The position numbers were made by a program, and so were the translations under genes. A stretch of DNA of 48,057 bases from Candidatus Hodarchaeota archaeon (lineage in GTDB: Archaea > Asgardarchaeota > Heimdallarchaeia > Hodarchaeales > Hodarchaeaceae), in assembly GCA_016839815.1 (NCBI GenBank), contig JAEOTM010000172.1, positions 1 to 48,057 on the forward strand. Reading direction: 5' to 3'. The notes under the pieces were generated by a model, which was given only the letters and a program-made list of their open reading frames with translations, ran no database searches and was not told the DNA's origin. This document shows positions 1 through 7,406 of the stretch, in pieces (within the stretch, counting starts at the first letter, position 1; every line of letters begins with the position of its first letter).

Positions 1-94
1 CCTTGGTTAATCCTTTCATAGAAGGTGTGCACTTCTAAAGAACAGAAATGAGTACTAATTTCTGTAGTAAGCTTCTTATTGGGAAATATTTCAG
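1..94. other. Left edge, no gene recognised; contains an inverted repeat
   Basis: All three forward frames close within the first 38 bases, so at most a very short tail of an upstream gene is present and it cannot be identified. An inverted repeat (ACAGAAAT at 42-49, ATTTCTGT at 58-65, 8-nt spacer) lies about 30 bases before the first permease start. It is not followed by a T-run, so an operator is as likely as a terminator. Confidence 0.4.
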
Positions 95-1330
95 ATGTTT
101 CTAAGAATAATTAGCAAATCGTTATCTAAACGGAAGGGGAGGATTATCATTGCAGTGTTAGCAGTAGTCATGGGAGTTAGTATTCCCGCAGCAATGTTCA
201 CTGTTTCATTAGATATTAATCACAAAATTGGGTTAGAATTTCGAAAATTTGGTGCTAATTTACTGATCGTTCCTGAATCAGATACTATCCCAGTAGGTAT
301 TGGTGATATTAGTCTTAGTTCTGTCTCAAATCAACAATATATCAATGAAACTGATATCTACAAAATTAAAACAATTAACTGGTCAAAAAACATTCAGGGA
401 TATGCTCCTTTCCTATACGAGGTTATTTCAGCTCAAGCAAAGGGTCAAGAACAACAAGTGGTTCTTACAGGCACCTGGTTTGAGAAAAATACAACATTAC
501 TTGATGGTACGACCTTTACTACAGGTGTAAGACGAATTAACAGCTGGTGGTGGGATGTAGAAGGTGAATGGATAAACGATACTCAATCCACAGATTCTTT
601 GAGTGTTGAATGTATGGTAGGTAGAAGCGTTGCAGATAAAATGAATTTGGAAATCGGAAATAAAATCACTATTGATTTCCAAAATAAACGTCAATTAGAG
701 ATTGAGGTTAAGGGGATTATTACAACAGGTGGTACAGAAGATAATCATATATTTACTTCTTTAGAAACCGCCCAAAACTTTACTGAGCATGATAATGCCA
801 TACACACAGTACAAGTTAGTGCATTATGCACTGGTTGTCCCATTGAGGAAATCGCAGCTGAAATAGAAATTAAACTAGACAATGTTGAAGCAAAAACCAT
901 TCTGCAAATGACCAATACCGAGATGAGTGTTCTAAATACTGTTGAAACTATGATGATGCTTGTTACCTTCGTTGCTCTTCTTGCAACAATACTAGGCGTA
1001 AGTTCTACCATGACAACTTCAATTTTGGACAGAAAAACGGAAATTGGCCTGATGATGAGTCTAGGAGCAGAAAATTTGAAGATTATCTCCTTATTTTTAA
1101 CCGAATCCCTCTTGATAGGAACTATTGGAGGAAGCATTGGATTTAGTTTCGGAATAATTGGAGCTCAGTTTGTAAGTTTAATTGTGTTTAATTCACTAGT
1201 TACACCGCAAATTGTCGTTTTACCTCTTATAATTGGAATTTCAACTGTAGTTTCCTTAATTGCAGCGATAATCCCAATTAAGAGTGCACTTAGGATTGAT
1301 CCAGTGACAGTATTGAGGAATAACGGATGA
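95..1330 (+). CDS. FtsX/MacB-type ABC transporter permease
   Basis: 411-residue membrane permease of the FtsX/LolC/MacB type. One N-terminal membrane helix (about residues 18-40) is followed by a roughly 230-residue extracytoplasmic domain, then three C-terminal helices (about 285-310, 335-365, 370-395) and the usual short tail ending in a P-V-T-V-L-R motif. Its stop overlaps the ATG of the ATPase by 4 nt (ATGA), so the two are translationally coupled. FtsX-type permeases normally pair with the following LolD-type ATPase and work on extracytoplasmic substrates or proteins rather than as classical importers. With the DUF2318 gene downstream, the layout resembles the Campylobacter p19-associated iron locus (permease, ATPase, DUF2318), so a role in iron handling is inferred. 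The family call is firm and the substrate is not. Confidence 0.9.
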   Translation: MFLRIISKSLSKRKGRIIIAVLAVVMGVSIPAAMFTVSLDINHKIGLEFRKFGANLLIVPESDTIPVGIGDISLSSVSNQQYINETDIYKIKTINWSKNIQGYAPFLYEVISAQAKGQEQQVVLTGTWFEKNTTLLDGTTFTTGVRRINSWWWDVEGEWINDTQSTDSLSVECMVGRSVADKMNLEIGNKITIDFQNKRQLEIEVKGIITTGGTEDNHIFTSLETAQNFTEHDNAIHTVQVSALCTGCPIEEIAAEIEIKLDNVEAKTILQMTNTEMSVLNTVETMMMLVTFVALLATILGVSSTMTTSILDRKTEIGLMMSLGAENLKIISLFLTESLLIGTIGGSIGFSFGIIGAQFVSLIVFNSLVTPQIVVLPLIIGISTVVSLIAAIIPIKSALRIDPVTVLRNNG

Positions 1331-1998
1331 GTAAAATTTTAATCTCTATAGAGAACTTATCGAAAATTTATGATGAGCACACTATCGCTCTAAAGGAGAT
1401 TAACCTTAAAATTAAATCTGGGGAATGGACATCTATTATTGGTCCAAGTGGTTCTGGTAAGACTACGCTGTTAAACATGGTAAGCTGTTTAGACAGACCT
1501 TCATCTGGATTGATAAGCATAGACGGAAAAAATATTTCTAATCTTAGTCGTACAGAACTAACTCGATTTAGAAGAGAAAAAATCGGATTGATATTCCAAC
1601 AACATTATCTCGTTCCTTATCTGACAGCTTTAGAGAATGTATTACTCCCAATGTACTATAATGGAGACGTGCAGGAAGATTTTGCGATACAAATATTAAA
1701 TCGTGTAGGGATGGGACATCGTTTACACTCAATTCCTACTAAACTCTCTGGTGGGGAACAACAAAGAGTTTGTATCGCCAGATCAATGATTAATAAACCT
1801 CAAATACTAATTGCTGACGAACCAACTGGTAATCTTGATCAAAAAAACGGAAAAAAGGTACTGAACTTAATAAAAGATTTACATGATGAAGGGAATGCTA
1901 TTTTACTCGTCACTCACAATCTAGAAATAGCTAAATTGGGAGATTCGATTCTAGAGATTGTTGATGGGAAAATTTCGTCTAAAAACGGGAGATCGTAA
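1327..1998 (+). CDS. ABC transporter ATP-binding protein (LolD/MacB family)
   Basis: 223-residue ATPase of normal LolD length. Visible motifs are Walker A GPSGSGKT (residues 39-46), the Q-loop (Q91-Q92), the signature LSGGEQQR (140-147), Walker B ending in D-E-P (164-166) with the N-L-D D-loop (169-171), and the H-loop histidine in VTHN. All catalytic residues are intact. The ATG overlaps the permease stop (ATGA), so this is almost certainly the energising subunit of that permease. It drives the FtsX-type permease from the cytoplasmic face. The DUF2318 gene follows within about 25 nt. Confidence 0.95.
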   Translation: MSKILISIENLSKIYDEHTIALKEINLKIKSGEWTSIIGPSGSGKTTLLNMVSCLDRPSSGLISIDGKNISNLSRTELTRFRREKIGLIFQQHYLVPYLTALENVLLPMYYNGDVQEDFAIQILNRVGMGHRLHSIPTKLSGGEQQRVCIARSMINKPQILIADEPTGNLDQKNGKKVLNLIKDLHDEGNAILLVTHNLEIAKLGDSILEIVDGKISSKNGRS

Positions 1999-2021
1999 AT
2001 TAGTAATAGGTTGTGAAAATC

Positions 2022-2525
2022 ATGAAGAAAAAAAGTGACTTAGTAAATGATGAATATGATGGATTAAGTAGTAAACATTTAGGGATAGCTGTTGCTTGTA
2101 TCGCAGTATTTACTTTTGCTTTAATTATTGCACTACAACCTGGGCCTGAACAAAATACTATTGCAGCCAAACAAGAAGGAGAAAATTTAGTTATAAAGGT
2201 CAAAGATGTGAAACCTGATGCTAAATTTTACTTCTATGAAGTGGAAAATGTAAAGATAAAGTTTTTTGCTGTGCTAGGATTTGATAATAATCCTCATATC
2301 GCATTTGATGCATGTGATGTGTGCTACGAAGCTAAAAAAGGCTATGCACATGAAGATCCTTATATGAGATGTCGAAATTGTGATAATACATTTTTGGTTG
2401 ATGGTATTGGTACAGAAAATGTTGCAGGTGGATGTTGGCCTTCCTATTTACCAATCTCAATAATAGAAAACCAAATAGTGATTGAAATCACTGAGATAAC
2501 TCAGAAGCTTTGGATGTTTGTGTAG
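2022..2525 (+). CDS. DUF2318 membrane-anchored cysteine protein
   Basis: 167 residues from the ATG at 2022; an in-frame GTG at 2013 would add three. A single membrane helix (about residues 20-40) is followed by an extracytoplasmic domain with the DUF2318 pattern: C98-x-x-C101-Y followed by K-K-G-Y, C117-x-x-C120, then G-G-C138 followed by a short L-P. DUF2318 proteins are often encoded with FTR1 iron permeases or with FtsX/LolD ABC genes, and their cysteines suggest metal or haem handling; the exact chemistry is not established. It follows the ATPase closely on the same strand, so all three probably form one operon. The family is recognised from the cysteine pattern and the iron role is inferred from context. 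Confidence 0.82.
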   Translation: MKKKSDLVNDEYDGLSSKHLGIAVACIAVFTFALIIALQPGPEQNTIAAKQEGENLVIKVKDVKPDAKFYFYEVENVKIKFFAVLGFDNNPHIAFDACDVCYEAKKGYAHEDPYMRCRNCDNTFLVDGIGTENVAGGCWPSYLPISIIENQIVIEITEITQKLWMFV

Positions 2526-2581
2526 AAATAAATCGGAAAAAAGAAGAGAGATCTGAAGAAAATTTCCTTAACGGAATACGA

Positions 2582-3454
2582 ATGAATTCTCTTTCTATTA
2601 TCCCTTATACTCAAGAATTAATTACACGTAGAACCTCTATTAGGACTTATGATTTATCAACAAATATTAATAAAGAAATCGACCTGATGAGTGAGTTCAT
2701 TACCCAATTACCAGCGAGTCCTTTCCAAGGAAGTACACGGTTTGAAATAATCCAGCTTGAGGGTAGAAATAAACTACAAAAACTAAGATTGGGTACTTAT
2801 GGATTTGTTAAACGAGCTGAAAATTTACTTATCGGGATCATAACTAAACCTACCTTTTATGATTTGGAAAATATTGGATTTCTTTTTGAATGTCTAATAT
2901 TGTTTGCAACGAAACTGGGTTTAGGAACCGTATGGCTAGGAGGGACTTTTAGTAGAAAAGCCTTTTTCTCTCATTTAAACTTGTGTAATAATGAAAGGAT
3001 CCCAGTTATTTCTCCAGTAGGTCGGATTGCTTCAAAGCAAACACTTCGCTCAAAAGCTATAAAATCTATTGCTAAATCAAAAACACGAAAACCATGGTCA
3101 AAGTTATTTTTTGAACGTGATTTTATTACTCCTCTTGTGAAGGATGCAGTCAAAGAGTTTGCTACTCCTCTGGAAATGGTGAGACTTGCCCCTTCTGCTT
3201 CAAATTTTCAACCTTGGCGAATAATTAAGATACCAGATGAGAATATTTTCCATTTTTACATCTATCGACGAAGTCCCCGTTCACATAGGATTCTGAATTG
3301 GCCCGATCTTTCACGTATAGATCTGGGGATTGCAGTATGTCACTTTGATCTCACAGTTAGACAAATGAATCTTTCTGGTGAATGGAGATTTGAATATCCA
3401 TCTCATCCAGTGAAAGAAGATATGGAATATTTACTCTCTTGGGTTTCTTCATAA
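2582..3454 (+). CDS. Nitroreductase-like flavoprotein (TM1586 type)
   Basis: 290 residues from ATG 2582. An upstream in-frame start at 2510 would add 24 charged residues that lie outside the fold and overlap the DUF2318 end. It looks like the two-lobed TM1586-type nitroreductase: an R16-R17-T-S FMN-phosphate-type motif near the N-terminus, a G-L-G-T-V-W-L-G-G stretch (113-121), a second half starting with an A-P-S-A-S-N-F-Q-P-W motif (204-213), and a D-L-G-I stretch (247-250) near the end. Such proteins bind FMN and use NAD(P)H, but true substrates are mostly unknown. It lies about 56 nt after the DUF2318 gene and may be co-transcribed; a ferric reductase role would fit but is speculation. 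It converges on the next gene with an 11-nt gap. Confidence 0.82.
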   Translation: MNSLSIIPYTQELITRRTSIRTYDLSTNINKEIDLMSEFITQLPASPFQGSTRFEIIQLEGRNKLQKLRLGTYGFVKRAENLLIGIITKPTFYDLENIGFLFECLILFATKLGLGTVWLGGTFSRKAFFSHLNLCNNERIPVISPVGRIASKQTLRSKAIKSIAKSKTRKPWSKLFFERDFITPLVKDAVKEFATPLEMVRLAPSASNFQPWRIIKIPDENIFHFYIYRRSPRSHRILNWPDLSRIDLGIAVCHFDLTVRQMNLSGEWRFEYPSHPVKEDMEYLLSWVSS

Positions 3455-3465
3455 CAAAATTGACC

Positions 3466-4305
3466 TTAGGATTCTCTGTTGGTTTTTTGGCCTATAACAC
3501 CTCTTAGAAATGCGCCTGTAAGTATTAGAAGTACACAAACCATGTTAAAAGACCAATTCTGAAACAAAAGGTCTGTACATAATAGTAATAAACTACATCC
3601 AATAGGGAGGAGACTATTAGCTACAAATTTCAATGAAGAGGGAATTTGATAAGGAAGAGTATACCTTAAAATGATGGGAAGAAAACAAAATGGCAAAATT
3701 CCTATAATAATTCCAACCCAATAAGTTTCTAATCCATACAGAAGATAATACGATGCAAAAGCGACAGAAATGATTGTACCAACCAATATTCCGTAGCAAC
3801 CAGTACAGAAGTACTTATTCTTAATCTGGAACTCATGACCAGATTTTATCAGATGAACAGGATGATGAGAGTGTTTAATTGACAATCGACCAATTCGTGT
3901 AGAAAATGAATCAACTCGTAAGGAATTCTTTCGATAACATGAATAAGCCCTATTTGATTTTGTAATCTGAATTCCTGACAAATTAAATGCAAGAAATGTT
4001 GAACCAAAGAGTGTTACGAGAATTGGGCCATGTGAGTCAAATGCTTGCAGTATCCCTACAAGAACAGCCGTAAAAAGTGCACTTCCTAAAGCAAAAGCAA
4101 TAGGAAAAATCGCATTTTCAGTAGTTGAACCACATGTACATGTTGCATCAGAGCATGCATTCGAACACGCATCAGAGCATGCTTGATTACATGATTCCTG
4201 ACAGTTCTCCTCACAGCTTTCTGTACAACTCTCACAGAATGATCTCGTACAATCTTGACAACATTCTTCAGCACAAGTGTTTTCTTCAGTTGACATCTTT
4301 TTCAC
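3466..4305 (-). CDS. Membrane protein with cysteine-comb N-terminus (DUF2085-like C-terminal half)
   Basis: 279 residues. Residues 11-58 hold 14 cysteines, seven of them exactly four apart (27, 31, 35, 39, 43, 47, 51) among acidic and small residues. The spacing is not that of ferredoxins or zinc fingers. A hydrophobic segment follows (about 68-110), then a basic region with several His, a K-Y-F-C-T-G-C-Y-G motif, and three to four further helices. The C-T-G-C-Y-G motif leading into a helix recalls the C-x-R-C-T-G motif of DUF2085 membrane proteins, but the match is loose. The start is supported by AAGGTG six bases before the ATG. Function is unknown; metal binding by the comb or fatty acylation are possibilities. 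It is the last gene of a minus-strand group and has its own TATA-like stretch near 4343. Confidence 0.75.
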   Translation of the reverse strand: MKKMSTEENTCAEECCQDCTRSFCESCTESCEENCQESCNQACSDACSNACSDATCTCGSTTENAIFPIAFALGSALFTAVLVGILQAFDSHGPILVTLFGSTFLAFNLSGIQITKSNRAYSCYRKNSLRVDSFSTRIGRLSIKHSHHPVHLIKSGHEFQIKNKYFCTGCYGILVGTIISVAFASYYLLYGLETYWVGIIIGILPFCFLPIILRYTLPYQIPSSLKFVANSLLPIGCSLLLLCTDLLFQNWSFNMVCVLLILTGAFLRGVIGQKTNRES

Positions 4306-4408
4306 CTTGATTTCAATCTTCTATCAACAGGGAAATCACCTATAAAAATATTAGGATCATGATTCCTCCTACCCTGTAAAAGATAATAAAATCTTTAGAT
4401 AACCTTAG

Positions 4409-6019
4409 TTAGTCTGAAGTATTCTTTTGTGGATCTCTAAAAAACATAAGAGGTAAATTAAAGAGTCGTTTTATTTTACCAGGATCAACAACTGATTCTC
4501 TAGCATATTTAACTCCAAGCTTTTCAAGTCGTAATAAGAATAAGCGAAGTCGTTGTCTGAAATCTATATAATCCTTTTTTTGTTGCGACCAAGCAACTTC
4601 AGCAAGAGCTGTTAATCGTGGGAATACTTGCCAATCAATACGAGAAAGTGTAGGAACCCACTCAGTCCAAAGTTGTGCAGATAGTCCTAGAATATTGTCA
4701 GAGAATTGGGGTTCAAGCCCTTTAGGAATGGGATCAAATTGGTAGCACTTCTTAAGTGAGGTCATTGTATATGGATAGTCTAAATAGGTATAAAAAAACC
4801 GAGATATGATCATCTTTCTTCCTTTTCTAAGATGATTTTTCACAAGTTCAGATCCCCCTAACCAGTGTTGAGCTACCACACTTGAATCTAAGTTCTCAAA
4901 TTGATCAGGTAAAATTTCATTCCAACCAATTGCCACTTTATTAAGATCTTTTAACAGGTTTACAAGACGGGAAGTGAAATATTCCTGAAGAGCTTTTTCA
5001 TTAGGAAGGTCCTCATCTCTGATACGTTTTTGACATTCTGGGCAGACCTTCCATCGGGATGTAGGAGTTTCATCCCCACCTATATGAAAAAAGGGAGAGG
5101 GGAAAAGTGGTGCTACTTCTCTGAAAAGATCTTCAATAAAATTATAAATCTGGTCTTTTCCTGGACAGAGGACATCCTTAAAAATACCCCAATCCGTAGC
5201 AACCTCAAAAGGGCCCCCTGTACAACTATATTCAGGATAGGCGGCAAGAAGTGCTCGTGTGTGTCCTGGTAAATCAATTTCTGGAACTACCATGATATAT
5301 CTATCTTTTGCATACTCAACGATTTCCTGAATATCTTCTTGCGTATAATACCCCCCATGTGGAGTCGTGGATCTCTTTTTACGTAGAAAGCTTCGATATC
5401 CTCCAATTTGACTTCCTTTCCGCCATGCTCCAACATCAGTTAATTTATGATACTTTTTTACCTCAATTCGCCAACCTTGATCTTCGGTTAAATGCCAATG
5501 AAATACATTAAGCTTGTGTAAAGCCATTAAATCAAGCATACGCTTTACGACAGTTTTGCCATGAAAATGACGACATTCATCAAACATAAATCCTCTCCAG
5601 CTAAATCGTGGATAATCAACAATCTTAATACCAGGAATATCCCATGTCATTTTCACCTCTGTCTTGGATTCAATTTCCAACGGTAGCAACTGTCTTAAAG
5701 TTTGAATTGCATAAAATGCACCTTTAGAATGATGTGCTCTAACTATAACAATGTTAGAAGTGATTTCTAGAATGTAACCTTCATTCCCATGTGTATTTGT
5801 TTCACTATCCATTTGAATTATGATAGCATTCTTATCAGGTAGTGATTTTTCCACTTCCTGTAATAAAAAGTGAAATCCAGTTGGTAACGATAGAAAATTC
5901 TTGAGATATTCAGCCTCTTTGGAAAAAGCAGGTGAGAAGAATATTGTTGTCTCTTCGTTTAGATGAAATACTTCAGAATTTAACTCACACAGAACTGGTT
6001 TAGGAATAATGGAAACCAT
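4409..6019 (-). CDS. Beta-N-acetylhexosaminidase, glycoside hydrolase family 20
   Basis: 536 residues with the two-part GH20 layout: an N-terminal alpha/beta domain (about 1-130) and a TIM barrel. The barrel shows N-V-F-H-W-H-L-T-E-D (171-180), a P-E-I-D-x-P-G-H stretch (246-253), and the catalytic pair D316-E317 in H-I-G-G-D-E, where Asp orients the substrate acetamido group and Glu is the acid. A late L-W-T-E-W-V motif matches the substrate-pocket Trp. The enzyme removes terminal GlcNAc or GalNAc from glycans or chitin oligosaccharides. There is no signal peptide, so it probably acts in the cytoplasm on imported or recycled oligosaccharides. It starts 27 nt after the YCII gene, with an AAAAGGAG stretch upstream, and the two may be co-transcribed. 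Confidence 0.95.
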   Translation of the reverse strand: MVSIIPKPVLCELNSEVFHLNEETTIFFSPAFSKEAEYLKNFLSLPTGFHFLLQEVEKSLPDKNAIIIQMDSETNTHGNEGYILEITSNIVIVRAHHSKGAFYAIQTLRQLLPLEIESKTEVKMTWDIPGIKIVDYPRFSWRGFMFDECRHFHGKTVVKRMLDLMALHKLNVFHWHLTEDQGWRIEVKKYHKLTDVGAWRKGSQIGGYRSFLRKKRSTTPHGGYYTQEDIQEIVEYAKDRYIMVVPEIDLPGHTRALLAAYPEYSCTGGPFEVATDWGIFKDVLCPGKDQIYNFIEDLFREVAPLFPSPFFHIGGDETPTSRWKVCPECQKRIRDEDLPNEKALQEYFTSRLVNLLKDLNKVAIGWNEILPDQFENLDSSVVAQHWLGGSELVKNHLRKGRKMIISRFFYTYLDYPYTMTSLKKCYQFDPIPKGLEPQFSDNILGLSAQLWTEWVPTLSRIDWQVFPRLTALAEVAWSQQKKDYIDFRQRLRLFLLRLEKLGVKYARESVVDPGKIKRLFNLPLMFFRDPQKNTSD

Positions 6020-6046
6020 TGAGAAAAAAACTCCTTTTTAGGATAA

Positions 6047-6361
6047 TTATGAATCTAAACCACAATCATGTAAAGAGACTCTTAAAGGCCTAAGAGTGGT
6101 AATCTTTTGAATCTTAGCTTTAACACTGGGATCATTTTCCAGTAATTTTTTAGCTTCCTCCAATGTTTCTGTACACAGAATATAGATTCCAAAAGGATCA
6201 TTCTCTTGAAGAGTAGGTCCTGCTAAATAGAGTTTACCATGATTCATAAGATCTTGAAGATATTCAAAGTGATTACTCATAATCTGATTCTCTGAATCAA
6301 TAGGGTTGGTTATAAAATCCTTCCGATAGGGGTGAGTTATTGCAAAAAAGTGGGGGGACAT
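6047..6361 (-). CDS. YCII-related domain protein
   Basis: 104 residues from the ATG at 6361, which has AAGGTG eight bases upstream; a GTG at 6370 overlaps that site and is less likely. The sequence has the ferredoxin-like YCII layout: an N-terminal strand, a helix containing H-F-E-Y-L, G-K-L-Y-L-A-G-P, then a strand and a helix with E-A-K-K-L-L-E-N-D-P. YCII proteins are small stand-alone proteins or fusions; the conserved His and Asp suggest an enzyme active site, but for most members no reaction is known. It precedes the hexosaminidase and follows the methyltransferase gene on the same strand. Confidence 0.85.
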   Translation of the reverse strand: MSPHFFAITHPYRKDFITNPIDSENQIMSNHFEYLQDLMNHGKLYLAGPTLQENDPFGIYILCTETLEEAKKLLENDPSVKAKIQKITTLRPLRVSLHDCGLDS

Positions 6362-6413
6362 AAAAGACACCTTAAATCTCTAGTAAATCGATTTTGAAAA
6401 GAATTTTTACAAA

Positions 6414-7226
6414 TTACTTATGTGGTTTTTGAAATATAGCAATTATACGTGAACCCTTTTTTCTCTCATCAGGTCGGTCTTCATATGAAAGAAAGTTCTC
6501 GACAAACTCTAATCCCGCTAATTTCGCATAATATTTCAGTTCACGTATATTAATCATGATAAGCTCATGAATATCCTCATAAAGAAGAAAAGGGTCAGTT
6601 TTAGGTGTTTTATCTGCTTTAAGGAAAATACGAGCATGATGAATCCAAATATCTCGAGTGGGATCTGGTCCATATGAAACAACTAAGAGACCTTGTTTCC
6701 CCTCTAAATCAATTTCTTTAGGTTCAGGATGTTTATATTTTTTGATAATTGCATAAAAGTTCATTAGATCAACAAGAAATATCCCTCTTGGCTTTAGTGC
6801 TCTATAGATATTTTTCAAGGATTGGATGAATTCCTCACTTGACGTAAGATAAGCCATTGTCCCATTTAAACCAAATATCAATTTATACTTTTCATTAGCC
6901 ATTAAAGTTTGATAAGAACCCTTTGAAAGAGAAATCTTGGTATTTTCTTTGTCAGCTTTTTTACTGGCAATTTCCATCATCCCTTCAAATGGTTCCATTC
7001 CTTCAATAACATAGCCTTTTTGAGTTAGGGGAATTAGAACGCGGCCCGTACCTGCTCCCATATCAAGGATAAGATGATCAGGATTGTTAATCTCAATTTT
7101 CTTGTAGGTAAGAAACCACTGAATGAACTCTAACGAAGGACTTACTTCAGTACTAACAGCTTGGCCATAAAGAGAATCATACCAATGAGGAAATTTGGAA
7201 TAAAGAGATAACAAAACATTTTTCAT
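6414..7226 (-). CDS. Class I SAM-dependent methyltransferase
   Basis: 270 residues from the ATG at 7226, preceded by GGAGAG at a good spacing; an upstream ATG at 7268 would add 14 residues that lie ahead of the fold. The N-terminal Y-D-S-L-Y segment is typical of this methyltransferase type. The SAM-binding motif I is D-M-G-A-G-T-G (55-61), followed by an acidic E-G-M-E-P at the end of strand 2, an N-G-T-M-A-Y-L post-motif region, and an L-K-P-R-G-I-F-L-V-D-L strand-5 motif. It is a Methyltransf_25-like small-molecule methyltransferase by appearance; the substrate cannot be read from the sequence. It is divergent from the chemoreceptor gene across a short AT-rich promoter region. Confidence 0.88.
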   Translation of the reverse strand: MKNVLLSLYSKFPHWYDSLYGQAVSTEVSPSLEFIQWFLTYKKIEINNPDHLILDMGAGTGRVLIPLTQKGYVIEGMEPFEGMMEIASKKADKENTKISLSKGSYQTLMANEKYKLIFGLNGTMAYLTSSEEFIQSLKNIYRALKPRGIFLVDLMNFYAIIKKYKHPEPKEIDLEGKQGLLVVSYGPDPTRDIWIHHARIFLKADKTPKTDPFLLYEDIHELIMINIRELKYYAKLAGLEFVENFLSYEDRPDERKKGSRIIAIFQKPHK

Positions 7227-7340
7227 AGAGTCTCTCCAGAATTTCTTATTTATAAACATATACCGCATTATTAGCTTTTCGCTATTTACTACCCCTTCAA
7301 CTTAATATTAACCAGAAACGCGGTTTTATTTGCTTAATTT

Positions 7341-7350
7341 TTTATATAAA
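7341..7350 (+). promoter_or_regulatory. TATA box for the chemoreceptor gene
   Basis: TTTATATAAA is centred about 61 bases before the chemoreceptor ATG. It would place the start site near 7372 and give a leader of about 35 nt. It is a typical archaeal TATA element in an otherwise gene-free divergent region. Confidence 0.6.
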
Positions 7351-7406
7351 TACATGGGAAATAAGATTATACTTTTTGAATTCTACCCTGAAAGGATTAC
7401 ACTGAA

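Noticed and set aside
745..1137. 130-residue antisense reading frame inside the FtsX-type permease
   Set aside because: It lies wholly opposite a well-supported permease and shows no domain or start signal.
3466..4305. Ferredoxin-type iron-sulfur domain in the cysteine-rich N-terminus
   Set aside because: The spacing is C-x-x-x-C throughout, not C-x-x-C-x-x-C-x-x-x-C, and no proline follows as in ferredoxins.
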